DNA of 64,000 bases from Microvelia longipes (GCA_018340805.1 JACMZG010001913.1:15984262-16048261); one strand, 5' to 3'. Numbered from the stretch's first letter, positions 14,600 to 27,745 are shown. Made by a program: numbers and translations. Notes: generated from the letters alone by a model not told the origin.

Positions 14600-14712
14600 A
14601 TTTTATATACTAAGGCCGAGCGAAGCGAGTCCGAAGCAGGAAGGATGAGCGTAAAAAATCCGATGTGATGAGAAAACGTTCCGTGGTACTCCGTACCCGA
14701 TTGTTTTTGTTA
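14600..14712 (+). repeat. Dispersed element end (GAGCGAAGCGAGTCCGAAG family)
   Basis: Contains GAGCGAAGCGAGTCCGAAG followed by GAAGGATGAGCG, CGATGTGATGAG, and GTACCCGA before a T-run. The same order recurs at 15450-15540, 54625-54730 and 61330-61390, and inverted at 30390-30500 and 57585-57730, which shows an interspersed transposon terminus. Confidence 0.75.
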
Positions 14713-14949
14713 TTTAAACGATTGCATCAACTCCGAACCGGCTTTGTTCGATTCAACGCTACAAATAACACAAAAATACCTTTTTCCAGGTAAAAAATTG
14801 TAACTCCTAATTTTACAGATTTGTTAAAATAGTGCTGTCTCAACAAATCAGAACGCCATATCATCTTTTTTTCAAAGAGATTTGTCCTCCCAAATGGTGA
14901 TTTTTGTACCAGGTACTTAACTAAAATTTTATTAAAAAACATTTATATG

Positions 14950-15540
14950 TAATTTGACAAAAATTGAACTAATTCTGATAATGAGATGAAATTTGCTACA
15001 TTTATTTGTCTTATGCATTTGTGATAAATCTCAAACGGGTCAAATCATTTTTCCTTGTTTAATGAATTTCGAAAACGTTGCTGAGTCATTAATGCGGGTT
15101 AATAACGTCATAATTATTTCCCGGATAACACAACTATCGGTTTAAAGATTGATTTATGTTCTAAGTTTAAACTCTCTAGCAGTAATACTGGGAGCTACGA
15201 TGATAATAAATACACACCACAGACACACACACTCACACAACACGCACAGACACAGACAATTTTTTGAAAACCACTTAGGAGGTCTTAAAAAACCTGGAAC
15301 GGATAATTCCGGTGACATTCCGGTTTCGGATTTTTCGCAAACATAATCCTATATACCTACGGTATAAATGAGGAAAAGTAAACATTAATCGTGTATTACC
15401 GTATAAGCCACTGAAATCTGTGTTGCAGAATAAATTTAGCGACTTGTATTTTCGGAAGACGAGCGAAGCGAGTCCGAAGTTGGGAGGATCGATGTGATGA
15501 GGGAAAGTTCCGTTGTACCAAGTACCCAATTTTTAATTTA
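14950..15540 (+). repeat. Longer copy of the same dispersed element
   Basis: Colinear with 57960-58360: GATGAAA near 14985, GAGTCATTAATGCGGGTTAA near 15084, a CACACACAC stretch near 15215, a GGTGACATTCCGGTTTCGG segment near 15312, GGTATAAATGAGG near 15361, then the GAGCGAAGCGAG end at 15460 and GTACCCAATTTTT. No intact frame; the family class is not recognised, though the AAATTGGTC/ACACAC-type middle resembles non-LTR 3' regions. Confidence 0.65.
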
Positions 15541-16020
15541 TTATTTGTTTTTAGTGAAAATTTTGGATGCACAACTTAGTGTGCAACATTAAATTTTATA
15601 TAATATTATTTAATATAATTATCATCAAATTTAGGTGATGATTGGTTATGTACAATTTTTTGTATTGATATATTTAATAATATATCATTATTGATCAAAA
15701 TGGAATTTTGCTGATTTCTAAATTTTGAGTTTTATAAATTAGCCCCCGAAGCCGAAAGCGCAAGCCATGGCTGGCAAATGGCGATTTGCCTACAGAGGCG
15801 AAGCTATTGCAGGGTGTAGGTAATAGCTAGAATACAAGGCAGCAATGTTGTCCTTGCTCCATCGTAGCATATACTATTCTATCACTTATGGCAGTGAATA
15901 AACAAAATATTAAAAAATTTTGTGTTAAATTTTAATTACTGACGTGAAAAAATTAAGATTACAACAAAATATTAAATTACGATATGAATCGATAAGTTAA
16001 ATAAATAAACAATAAGAAAA
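15541..16020. other. AT-rich spacer with a GC-richer pocket
   Basis: 15740-15880 is less AT-rich (CCCCCGAAGCCGAAAGCGC, CATGGCTGGCAAATGGCG). It could be part of a promoter or a repeat remnant. No frame is supported. Confidence 0.35.
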
Positions 16021-16090
16021 AGGTTTTAAATACCTGATTCGAGATTTTGAAGGAAGTGAAGACTGCTTCGAAGTTGTTGCAACAATCACA

Positions 16091-16136
16091 ATGTCAGGTG
16101 GACTTCGACCTAGTAATTCGTCAAGTCCAGATTCTA
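16091..16136 (+). CDS. Candidate first coding exon of an unidentified plus-strand gene
   Basis: ATG in the favourable context CACAATGTC starts a 15-codon frame, MSGGLRPSNSSSPDS, and stops at A|GTATGT, a usable donor, in phase 1. The upstream 70 bp are less AT-rich than the surroundings and could be a 5' leader. The protein is not recognised. The Ser/Pro-rich start is typical of a disordered N-terminus. Support is only composition, context and phase match with 35822-35938. Confidence 0.3.
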
Positions 16137-16630
16137 GTATGTTTATTTTTCTCTGAACTGTTATTCTGATTTCTTACATTTTTTAATAAATTAATTTGCT
16201 TTGTTTACAGTTTTGATTATAGCTTATGATTTGTTTAATTATTTAATTTAAGTTATAGTTAAATGTTTAGATTAGCAACTTTATTTAATCATAAAAATTA
16301 AAATAAAATAACTGACGAAACAAACGATAAAAATTTGACGATTCATAAGCATAAGAATATCAGTGTTGCCAACATTTTATTTCAAATTACACTAATCTGG
16401 TATTATATAAAAAAATTGATACTTAATATTTTATTATATTTTAATAGTGAATTTTCAAAATGTTTACCATTATATTTAAGTGTACAATAACTCTATGAGA
16501 GATAGAGTATCATCAAAAAAATTCTCGTACTGTTTTTAAAAATATATATTTAAGAACTACGAAAAAATATATTTCACAACTATCTCTATAGTCATAGAGA
16601 TATTTACTAGATAGCCTATCTTAATACATT

Positions 16631-17590
16631 GAGAGGCCTGAAACATTTTAGTGGGGCTCTCAGAGGCTCTGTGTAACCTCATTGAAACCTCCTCCAAGAG
16701 GGAGTTAAGGTTATAATAATTCAATTGCTTGCGGCTTCCCGCAGATTGTTTGTGTTGTGATAAGTATTTTAAACATTCTACTATATAATTTACTGTTTTT
16801 TTGTTCTGTTTATTTGATGAAAATGATAATCGAATGTGGTCAGGTTACTTTTTCGATGTTTCAAAATTCAACCAATAGGGGCCCTCTAGTAATATATATC
16901 TATGGGTTTAGTAACAGAGATATTATTACTAGAGGAGCCTTACTAGTTGAATTTTGAAACATCGAAAAAGTAACCTGACCACCTTCGCTATAAATATAAT
17001 TAAATAATCAGTATTAAATTACAGTAACTTACATAGTAGAATGTTAAATACACAAACTATGTGCGGAAAGCCGAAAACAATTAATTTATTGTAATCTTAA
17101 CTAACTTTTAAAAGGAGGTTATACAGAGCCCCTGAGAGCCCCAAAACATTGAATTCTGGAAAACGATGTTTAGGCCTTTCGATGTATTTGAGACAGGCTA
17201 TGCCCCTAGTATACATATATCTCTATGTGTAGTAATGCCTTCATACATAGAGATATTATTACTAGAGGGGCCCTATTGGTTGAATTTTGAAACATCGAAA
17301 AAATAACCTGACCACCGTCGACTATAAATATAATCAAATTAACAGAACAAAACTGTTATAACTTACATGGTAGAATGACTGATATACATATCAAAACACA
17401 AACCATGTACGGGAAGCCAAAAAAATTGATTTATTATAACCTTAACTCAGTCTCAGAAGAGGTTCAATCAGGTTCACAGAGCCCCAAAGATGTTCAGGCC
17501 CCAATGCAACATAGGCTATGCCCTCTATCTATCTCTACTCCCAAAATGATGTTTGAGATAGGTTATGTCCCCTCTAGTAATATATCATTA
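16631..17590. repeat. Nested inverted-repeat (foldback) elements
   Basis: An inner palindrome spans 16836-16982: GTGGTCAGGTTACTTTTTCG on the left is matched by its complement ending CGAAAAAGTAACCTGACCAC, arms about 60 bp. It is enclosed by a second pair of arms, 16631-16795 and 17021-17180, sharing the GGGGCTCTCAG / CTGAGAGCCCC and GGCTTCCCGCAG-type words. A third inverted-arm copy follows at 17200-17590. Related fragments occur at 54478-54570 and 55490-55620. Confidence 0.8.
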
Positions 17591-18131
17591 TGAATGCCTA
17601 GGACTGTGGCCGTAAGTAGATAAATATATTTTGTATTGTATTGTTTTGTAACACTAAAAGCAATTCAAATATTAACTTCTCAACACAAAATAAATATTAG
17701 ACGCCTTAGATTTTTAAAGGTTTAATACAAATGCGAAGCAATTTAAAGGATCTCAAAAATTCAAACTTTTGTATTTAAATATGAACATGTTAAATAATCG
17801 GTGCGTTATCAGAACGGGTGTTCTGAACTATAACTAACTCATGAAATGTTTCAATTAATAATTTATTAGTAAGTGAAAAGGAAGCCAGTAAGACCTATTG
17901 TTTTCTCTACATTGTAAATAACTTAAAACTGGGATTAATTGATTGATGATTGGAGCTTATACGTAATCTAAAATAATTTTAAAACCATCCAATCACGATC
18001 CATCCAGTTTAATGTTTTGTTACATGTCTAGAGAAATTAATTATATTTCCTGTTTTTGTTTTTTTACAGACAAATATAATTTTAATGATAATGATTCACA
18101 ATAATGTTGTTTATAGTTTAAAGAATAGCTA

Positions 18132-18277
18132 AAATCAGTTGACAGCGTGGGAAAATGGTGTTGAGGAACTAATGAGGTTGGTCCGATTTGAAATGAGGGG
18201 CGTAGTTTATCATCCAGGAATAACCTTATTGGCTCCCCGGTATTATTTTCCCACGCTTTCAACTGATTTTAGCCGTG
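18132..18277. mobile_element. ~145-bp MITE, copy 1
   Basis: Terminal inverted repeats of about 26 bp: TAAAATCAGTTGACAGCGTG at the left, CACGCTTTCAACTGATTTTA at the right. Centre carries GGCGTAGTTTA. A sister copy lies at 46901-47050. Frames read in either direction across it are artefacts of the palindrome. Confidence 0.85.
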
Positions 18278-18390
18278 CGTTACACTATAGTACAAAATCA
18301 GAGCATTCTTTGCTAAAGCACAGATGTGACTAGGCATAGGAATAGCCTGCTTTATATTAAAACAGTCTCAATTCTTGATAATTATATCAC

Positions 18391-18585
18391 TGTTGGTGTA
18401 ATGGTTTAGCACTTGCCCTTGGCACCTAGATAGTTCGGCTTCGATCCAAGTCGAAAGGAATTGAAATCCTTTCATGCGCCGTCCTTCGAAATGGAAGGCA
18501 CCACTTAAGTCGGTGGTCCAGCCTCCGCAATGTCAGGTACTCGATGTCAGATGACCCTAAATGAACATGGGTCTAGGTAAAATTT
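18391..18585 (+). mobile_element. tRNA-derived SINE
   Basis: Begins with a Pol III type-2 promoter: an A-box-like TTGGTGTAATGG and a B-box-like GGCTTCGATCC about 45 bp apart. The non-tRNA body follows (CTTTCATGCGCCGTCC..., CATGGGTCTAG). A functional tRNA is excluded because there is no matching acceptor stem. Confidence 0.65.
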
Positions 18586-19833
18586 AGGACCTTCAATAAT
18601 TGCTTATACAAAAGATATATATTTCTAATATATGGTTTCGAGAGCTTTAACTTTAGTGTGGCAGTGGAGCGAGCACGTGTTGTTTCTACAGTGAAAGCAA
18701 TTGACCGACAATAACTTATTTTAATTTTGAGTTAACGCCTTAATAAATAGAGTTAGGTTTAAACTTCATACACAAATTTATGAAGGTTGCCAAGACCTAT
18801 AAACTAGGAACCCCACTGAAAAATTAATACTTGTTCGTAATAAAGGTGATATAAGTACAAGTAATAAATATATATTTTGTGCAAAACCTTAATGTCTACG
18901 TATCAAATTAGGAATTTATGCAAGATGGCCCATTAGACCTAGTATAATACTCAAGTTAGTATCATTAGTGTGTTGAACAGATATTTAGCTTTATTGCTAA
19001 ATGCGTGGTGCATTATGGGTTAGTATTATGTGGTTTTCTACATTCAAGTTCATAATATCTAGTCACCATACACTACGCTAATAAATCTTTAATATCAATA
19101 TTTATTTTAAATAACTTTAATAGAGAGATTTTTTTAGGATGGAAGCAGAAGAATTAAGGTCACAGAGACATCTAGTGGTGCCAGGGAATAACTAACAATT
19201 GTAGTTACAATCTTCTCTACTAGAATGCGCGTTAGTTAGTAGAATTAAATTTTGGAATAAATGTTAAAGAACTTCTGTAAAAGAATACACTTATGGATAT
19301 TGAATGACAAATCACAATACTATATTCCTAGTCATCAGTACTATATATTTAAACCTCTAAGTATCATAGGATTAGTTTCTTATTCAAATTAATGAGAATT
19401 TTGGTCGTTTTTTAAAAAAAGAAGTAGTTGATATGATACTGGTGTAGCACTACTTCATCTGTACTACAATTCTTTTATGGCTTATTAAGGTACTACTGTA
19501 ACTCACGCTATTATTATGCAGAAAATAATTCCCTCAATGTTTTAGTTGGAACAGAAGCACATTTACTTGTCAGTCAATTTGCAAATGGATTTTTAAAAAT
19601 TAAACGAAGACAGTTTTACACAGAAAGGTAAAACTAAGGTTAGTTACCTTAGGTTACCCCCCTAAGGTACCCTAAGGTTGGTTGGGTACTAAGGTTTTAG
19701 TTTTAGACAGTTTTATCGTGAATGGTCATAGTCACGAAAACATTATTAGAGGAAGAAACAAACTCATTGAGCCGCAGCACAGATTGCTGAAATCTGAAGT
19801 TGGACAGTGCAGCATGAGAATCACTAGCATGGG
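18586..19833. other. Intergenic AT-rich DNA
   Basis: No gene seen. 19635-19705 is a low-complexity patch of CCTTAG/CTAAGG words forming short inverted repeats. Confidence 0.45.
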
Positions 19834-19959
19834 AATAATAAGTTAAATCCAGAACTTGCAAGGCTACCTTTCAAAGTGTTTAAAAGAGACTTAAAGCAAA
19901 TGTTAACAGAGAAAGTGTTTTACTCTGTAAAGGACTTTTTAAATTGCCAGTTATTATAA
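19834..19959 (+). pseudogene. Non-LTR retrotransposon (LINE) reverse-transcriptase C-terminus relic
   Basis: A 41-codon frame ending in TAA reads NNKLNPELARLPFKVFKRDL, then KQMLTEKVFYSVKDFLNCQ. This matches the usual tail of LINE ORF2 proteins (NKLP...LK-x-FK-x-LK-x-x-L...FYSV-x-EFL), where the last residues follow the endonuclease-RT core. Upstream the same strand is broken by stops, so only the fragment survives. Confidence 0.65.
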
Positions 19960-20017
19960 ACTTGCTCTTCTATGACTTATTCTAATGTTTTTTGGGATAA
20001 AACGAAATAGAGGCAAA

Positions 20018-20350
20018 CTAAAACTCAAAGGAAATGCGCAAAACGTAGATTAGTGGCCATAGTTTTGAATAACCTTGAATAATTCCTTTGAAAATCCATG
20101 CAAATTGACAGACAAGTATAAGTGCTACTGTTCCAACTATCAAACACACACCAAAAACCTGAGCAACTTGACTGGTGTGAAAGAAAGCAAAGATCCCCAA
20201 AGAAAATTGCCCGGCTAGTGGACCATTGCACCAGAATTTTATTTGCAGAGAGACTGTAATAATAATACCCATTTAGAAGCCTGCGGTTTATAAGGGAAGC
20301 AGCAGAAACCACTTCAGATGGTTGCGCTGTAGTAACTGTTATGCTGCTCA
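20018..20350 (-). other. Overlapping open frames of uncertain status
   Basis: Two overlapping minus frames (84 and 95 codons) cover this segment. One carries a hydrophobic run (VFGVCLIVGTVALILVCQFA), the other a basic start (ASLINRRLLNG). Base composition is closer to coding than the surroundings. No family is recognised and there are no paired splice sites, so I do not call a gene. It may be a fragment of a TE or host gene. Confidence 0.2.
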
Positions 20351-20398
20351 GAGTTAAAGAAAGTTATTTGTTTAAACTGAGAGTGTAACCTGGAATTA

Positions 20399-20908
20399 GG
20401 GTTGCCAGATTTCACCCAAGATCAGCGCGGGGGAAGTAGTCCATTAATGCAACTTAGATGTAAAGAATGATTTTTTCTTTTGTATAGAAACTTATTAATG
20501 AACGAAGTGAGGCAATAATAAATTGCTAAATCATGAAAAAAATATCACTTAACATTACTATGTTGCATATACAAATTTTATCTAGCGCATAAGCTAATAT
20601 AATTCTTCGTAACGTCAACACTTCATAAGACCAAAAGTGAAGAAACCTTTTTTGCTCTATAACCAGGACAACAAGCTTGTTTATGAACCAGACATAAATT
20701 AAGAATAATTTTAAATGATTGAAAGTATATTTGGTTTTTGAAAATATAAATTCCTTGCTGTTTGTTTAACAATATTTACATTTACAGACAAAAAATGCTT
20801 TCACGTTTTAAATTTTATGTAAAATTTGTCAATTTGGTACATTTTTAATTTCGGCAAGATATAATATCAGGATTGCCCCCTTTCCAAATTGGGACACCTG
20901 GCAACCCT
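20399..20908. mobile_element. ~510-bp MITE with GGGTTGCCAG termini
   Basis: Left GGGTTGCCAGATTTCACCC, right ...GGGACACCTGGCAACCC: inverted termini of 10 bp plus weaker extension, flanked by TA on both sides, compatible with a Tc1/mariner-like target site. No coding frame. Confidence 0.6.
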
Positions 20909-21369
20909 ACTAGGAATGCAAACACTGCATATACTATCTGCCTAGTTGAATACAAATAACAAATACTATTAGGCCAGTAAGTATATAAATACTCACTCTT
21001 CTCGATAGGAACTAAAGCAAAACCGTAAGAAAAGTTTGCTTTAAGTTTCCCCATCAATAAATACATAGCTTTAATTTCATTCAATTCTAATCCAGAATTT
21101 GTTCATTTCGACTTCGTTAATTTCTTATCCAAAATGTCATATTCATTTCATTATCCTCTATTTAAATAAATAAAAATCCAGGTCTGTCCTCTACAAAGTA
21201 ATTTAGTAAAATATTAAAATTTCAAATGGACTATTATAAGATTTATTCAATACATGGTTAAAAACTGGTACTAGGCTATGAATCATCCACACCAAACATC
21301 TTTCAGAAGGCTTATTACGCCCACTGATTTTGGTCTATAACTCTTCCCTTATAAGTCAATTTGGTTATA

Positions 21370-21615
21370 GAATGACCAAATGGTCTAAGGCACTAAGATA
21401 TATACCTCTTCCCTAAACAGGAATACCTGCTCCACCTAGGGTTCATATCCCAGTAAAGACAGTATCTTTTTCACTTCCTTTGTAGCACATGGTAACCTTA
21501 TAGTGTTCACCATGAAGAGAGTAAGCAACTAAAGCCTCAATTAAGTAGGCTACTCATTTACTAGGATTCTCCTATCCCTCTACAATGCTTTGCAGAGGGA
21601 TGTCTAGTGATGGAT
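21370..21615 (+). mobile_element. tRNA-derived SINE
   Basis: A-box-like TGGTCTAAGGC at about 21381 and B-box GGGTTCATATCCCA at 21439-21452, followed by a non-tRNA body with GTGTTCACCATGAAGAG and a terminal hairpin near 21571-21606 (CATCCCTCT-type arms CTATCCCTCTACA / GCAGAGGGATG). Confidence 0.6.
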
Positions 21616-22309
21616 ATCCATGTGAGGGATTTACAGTCCACGGTAATTTTAAGGAAAAAAATAGAAAAAAATTTGCCATAAATATGCTTTATATTTTTTC
21701 TTTCCTTTTTTAGAAAACATTGGCACTAAGGCTTTTTAAAATATAGGTAAATATAAGATGTACATCACAATAATTATTTTCTTTTCTATTAATAACAAAT
21801 TTAAAGATAAATTCCATCTACAATACATAATATTTAAGCAAACATTTTTATTTATTTTCAATCACATTTATTTTTTAAAATAAATAAAAAGTACGTGCCA
21901 TTCTAAAAATTTATAATGGATTAAGAATATTTTTGTTAAAGTCAAAACTTTTTAAATTTAAATATATAAGTAAATAAGTTTAAGAACAGAATTAATTTAA
22001 GTAAAAGAGAAGGGGTTAAGCTACAGAAATTAAACAATTTAAGAATTTAACTAGGAATAAGATTTTTAAAATAGTCTCATTAGTAGATAATGAGTTTTGC
22101 AATTTTATTTTGTTTATAGTTATTATACTTGAGTATAATAACAGTTTACCTACCCAGGCCCACCTTAAGGTGCTTATGCGCCCCGAACCCCTGATATTAA
22201 TAGCCCCTCCCCCTATTGTTTCCTTATCTCAAATTATAAGAGAGGGGCAGTTAGATGTCCCCAGGATAAGTTGTCCAACGTCTGGACCAATTATGCATAT
22301 CCTTTAAAA
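21616..22309. other. AT-rich spacer
   Basis: No gene seen. The GC-richer 22150-22290 has no supported exon. Confidence 0.45.
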
Positions 22310-22375
22310 CAGGGTTACTCAAAGTGTGGTCTACAGACCCCAGGAGGTCCGTAAGCTAATGGACAAAATATTGGA
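22310..22375 (+). mobile_element. hAT-type element left end (fragment)
   Basis: CAGGGTTACTCAAAGTGTGG, then GACCCCAGGAGGTCCGT: the common hAT/Charlie-like terminus (CAGGGNTNCTCAAA with a ...GGACCCCAGGAGG palindrome). The other end could not be located. Confidence 0.55.
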
Positions 22376-25300
22376 ACAAATATGTAAACATGAATTAATT
22401 AACTTTAATCCTATTTTAATTAATAATTATAATTACAGTTATCAGTTTTAATGAACTTCTAAAGAAATAATGAGCTTATGAGATTGTTATACATGAATGT
22501 TTTAGATAAGACTATGAATCAAGAAATTAGTAACCAAGTTTTTATTGGTAAACATAATCATCTTTTTTCGGTTGTTGGTAAGATGGCAAAAAACAAAATA
22601 AAAATGGGCGTTTAAATATAATCACAGAACTTCTAATTGTGTTGGAAATATAATTTAGGATGTTTTCTCTGCATATTTTATAAAATTATCCAAAATCAAG
22701 GTTATAAAAAATTGGTTTTTGTGCAAGTGATCACGATTCACCAGGTAAGTTTACAAATGACATAAGTTTACTGTAAATTATTCTAGTTTATTAACACAAT
22801 TTGTTTATTACCTGATGAATCTAATTAAGCTTGATGAAATCAAACTCATAAAATATAATATTATTTTTTAAGCTCTTTCATATTCCAAATTATAGAGCGG
22901 TTTTGCAAGTCTACAATTTTAATTATAAAAACAGAAAATTTAGTGATGAGTACAAGTTATTAAATTTATTAGTTGGGGGGACAAGAAGGACAGGGGTCAG
23001 CAAAGCACTTATCTACAACTAGATAAGTGGTACTAAAGTCTGCAAGGCTTTGAAGTTTACATATTCCTGCTTTAAAAGGTCTTAAATCTTGTAGGTTTGA
23101 GATTAGTATTTATTTTTTACCTACTCTTCTAATTACAATGAATAATTTAAAATTAAGAGGTACCTATAACGTTTTCAATCAATAAAAACAAAAAACAATT
23201 AATATACTGTTTTAAGTAATGATATCATTTGATACTACCGAGTTTTTTAAAACATGAATAGTGGACACAATATATCGTGTCTCACAATTATATTGTGTTA
23301 TGTATTTTTTTTGAAAATACTAGGAAGAAGAACAAGAGAAAGAATAACAATTAAAAAAGAAAACTGTCTGAAAAGTAAAATTAATAAAATAAAAAAGCAA
23401 CAAACAGAAAATTAGTTCAAGAATCTAAAATGCCATCTTTTGAAATAAAATAATTCTGTTCAACTGACAAATAATTATTGAAAAATTCAGGCACAGTAGG
23501 TTTACATTAGCTTTTAGTAATCAATATTTAATCTTTCATAAAATATTATAATAAAAAAGGAAAAGAAAAAATTAATAAAAATAAACACATTTTTTGATTA
23601 AATTTACACAAACTATACACAAATTACAGTCTTTTTTACTAATAATATATTATTTAACAGGTTATATTAGAGTTTTTATGTTCATCAGCCCTAAAAATGA
23701 ATTTAAAATAACCTAGAGTGTTGAGTTACATTTAGTTGTATTTAAGTTATGCTTTACAAGTTAAGTATAGTTTAGACAGACAATGGGAATGGAAGTTAAG
23801 AAGAATTGAGAGTGAATTGAAGTTAGAACTTCAAAAGATGTTCCATTAAAATAAAAAATTGGACTAAAAGAAATTGATCAAAGGTATATTTTAATTCAAT
23901 TTTTTTAATGAATTTAATATTTAAATCAATGTAGATGACTCATTTAAGGGTGTATTGATGCTATGTTTTGTTATTCCACTAATTGATCAGTCCCTATTTG
24001 ACTTAGAGTCTTGAAATGTTCTACAGGTGCTAATCAATTATTTAAATGAATCACTCTTCAAATTTTTCGTTATCATACTTTTGTTCTTCTACACCAAATT
24101 AGGTGTGATTCAAACAAAAATTGTGGCTGTAGTTTGGGGAATAAAATTGAAAAGTCACAAGGTTAATAGGTAATCATTATGAAGTAAGAAAGAAGTAAGA
24201 ACATTATAATATAACGAAATTGATGATTAAAGGTCAATTTAAAAAATAAACACCCATTATAATCGATATTAAAATATTGCATTTAGTGTCCAAATGTTTT
24301 TCTTTTAGTGGCAGTACACCCTAAAATTATTTAAAAATATTTAGAGAAGTGTTTCCAAAAAATATTTAAGGTATACAGTAGGGGTTAATTTGTTTTTAAA
24401 ATAAGTGCTACACAGCAAAGCTATTACTTAACTTCATTTTAGAGCGAATGTATAAAAACACTAATGAACAAATAAGTTATAATTCATTTCATCAAAGTCA
24501 AACAGGTCAAAAATTAAAACTTTGAATATTTTCATCGCAATAATAAATTTACAAAAATAACAATATACAAAATATATTGACAAAAAATTAAGCAATTTTT
24601 AAATATTTTACAAATAATAGGAATTTTTATCATATACCTATACAAATTATGAATTTAATTTATTAACTACATAAATATCACTAGAGTGCTTTTTTTAATA
24701 ATATTAATTAAAAATAAAAATCCCCAAAAATTAAAAAAGGTAAGTTATATAATTAATTATGCCATTAAAATCAAGCAATAATTTTGGAGGAATCATAGCT
24801 AACTACTGTAACTTTTTCTTTACATTTTAATTTTGATTACAAGAAATCAAATAATTATAATAAAAAATGAATAGATAATTATTTATGAACCTCAAGTGAG
24901 TCAGAAAAACTGAGGATAGTGTTAATAGAACTTTTATAAAATTAAATTGGTCATAAGAAATAAAAGCCAAAATTATAACAATGCTAATACAAAGCTAACA
25001 TTTTTTCTTTTAAATATTTCATTTCAGTTTTAAAATGGTTTAAGTTGGAAAATTCTATTTGAATAATTGTTTTAAAGATCAAAATAACTAAAAAATTGAT
25101 TAAAGAAAAAGTGTTAAGTTATAAACAAAATTGATAAATAAATAAAATTTGAAAGCAAAAATGCTTACATTGCTTTATAAAACAATAAAAATTCAGTCAT
25201 CATTGTTTTCTTATTAATCCCCCCTAAAGTCTTATTCAGATCAACATAGTATAATTTTTAAACATCCATCTGGGGTCGTTCGAGTAAATTAAAATAAATT

Positions 25301-27745
25301 GTATTTAAACAATATTTTTTATACATGCAAAATCGCAATATGGAAAATGTTGAGTCTTGTAGAAAAACTTACTGCTGCAGTACAAAGGAGTCGCAAGAGC
25401 CCACTCAACAAATTAAAATGAAAATAAATATTTCTAACAATTGATAAAAAATAAGTCTAACACACCCCAAGTAGCACAAGCACATAAGAAAAAAATATAT
25501 AAAAAAGGTAGAACTAGTGTCATAACTTTAATTAATGCAAAAAGTTCAATTTTAAGGTCAGGTTAACGTCAGTCATATACAATTCTAACCCTGTGATCAA
25601 TAATTAAAAAAATAATTATAATAATAATGTAAAATAACAAAAACTGAGATTTTTTAAACGTGCTTAATTAAATTACAGAGTTTTAATGTGAAGACTGCTT
25701 TATATTTTATAAAGTATTTCAACTAATTCCATAACTTTTTTGACTAGCAAAAATAAAATATTATATTTATAAATTTAATTACAAAATATTTACACAATAT
25801 ATTATATTGCAGATTAACTGCTTTTAACACCACTCAAATTAATAATAGTAATAAATTTGGCATAAAATAAATTGTTCTTAAAAAGAAAATAGCTTTACAA
25901 ATTCATTGCAAATATAAGGTTTTAAAATAATATTAAGATGGCAGGAATATTTTTTTTGTGGTTTCATAAATTTATTTTTTATCCGTATCTCTGTTATCAA
26001 GGCATGAAAGTTTACAATAAGGCACTAATACATTCTAAAATCAAATCTTTTAATTTCACAAATATACTTTTAATAGAAATAAAATAGTTAGCAATTTAGA
26101 GAAAATGTGTTAAGAACATTGTAATAAAATTAAGTAAAAATGTTGTTATAAAATTACCAACATACCATGTAAACATAGTTCTCAAGAAAATTTTCATTAT
26201 GTCATCTAATGTTGAATTAACTATTATCATAGTAGCTTAATTTTATATAATTAATTAAATATTACAATTGTGAATTATAAATAAAATAGCTAACTATTTC
26301 AACTTCTATAGAACACATATATCAGCTTTTTGTACAGATAAGTTGTAATAATTTTTCTTTTAAAATTATCTCTCGCGCACATAAAATTATTTTAAGTTAG
26401 AAAATAAATGCCATATAATTATTAAGAAAGAATCTAATATCCTTAAATTTTTCATAATGAATAAAATAGTCTTTGCTGCTTATATTGAGCAGATAATATC
26501 TATTAAAAAAGGCAATCGAATAAAATACATTCAAAACTTCTTAGTCCACTAAATTAAAAACCTTGTAATACATTACAGAAGTTTTTTTCATTAAAAATTA
26601 TTTTTAAACAAATTTTTCATAATATATTAAGAATAATCTTTTAAAATTACAAAGTCTTAGGCAAATAATAAATGAGCTCATTTGATACCTAGGAGCAAAT
26701 ATTATGCAACTAATTAAAGGCAAAATCTTCCACAATGTATTACATTTTATATGACATTATAGGCCAGGTTGGCATCAATTAAGCTTGGCTGATTCCTTTC
26801 AAAAAGGCTCGTTTCTCACAATTTTATAGAGAAAGCAAGATTGGATTTCTAAATTTAGCTAATGATTTATTTAAAAACTGGACATAGAAACAAGTAATCA
26901 ACATATTCATAAACCTGACGAAAAAAACTTTCATTATGTTTCATTAAAATCTTGAGGTGACTAACCCAAATCTTTTTGGCAAAGTTTTTCGTGACTGGCA
27001 CAACTCAGATAAACTTAAAAAACTGGAAATTACGATTTCTAGCTAAACAAAAAAATATCATTGTTTCAACAGTTGAAACTGTATTACAACAAAGTTTTAG
27101 ATACCAAACTGACCTGCATAATATTACAAATTAAATACATTTTGTTTCATTTCAGTAAATCCTACTGCATGTGTTACTTACATTTTTTACAGCATAATAT
27201 ATATTTTATTAAGACACTAATTTTGTTCCTTTAAATAATTTATTGGTTGTATTACTAAATAAATTATAATGGTTTCATTACAAAATTATCAACAAATATA
27301 ATTCTGCTTCTAAAATGTTACTACATAAAAAAAATATTTTTACAAAATTTAATTAAATTTTTGCAACAATTGAATAAAAAATGAGAAACAAAGAAATATG
27401 TACTAATCTTATAAGTTATGCATATTACTGTAATTTATCTTATAAGAAGAAATATATAGCTTTATGGATTTAGTAAAAACCAGATCAATGTAAACGATAA
27501 ATCGAACATTTTGTTTCCATCGTAGGAAGCATCTTCAGGGATGTAGGACAAGCATGATGAATCCTCTATGTTCTAAATAACTGAGTTCGGATTTGTAGAA
27601 GATACTTCTCGCAGGAGAAACGTGGGTCAGATTCATCAACTTCACTGATAAGGTCACCATTGGAAGACCATAATCTTTATGAAATTAACTGCGGAAGCCT
27701 ACGTAATTTATTAGTTAAAATAATTTCTTTATAATCTATTTAGGA
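22376..27745. other. Very AT-rich, featureless 5.4 kb downstream of BAMBI
   Basis: Read on both strands: stop-dense, many A/T runs, no exon, RNA gene or clear repeat. 27480-27660 contains the motif (minus strand) CCTGAAGATGCTTCC...GGAAAC, which resembles the CTGAAGATG...GAAACG hairpin seen near the ends of several transposon families. Some of this stretch could be BAMBI 3' UTR. Confidence 0.5.

Noticed and set aside
18391..18460. Functional tRNA gene
   Set aside because: Pol III boxes are present but no acceptor or anticodon stem pairs; a SINE body follows.
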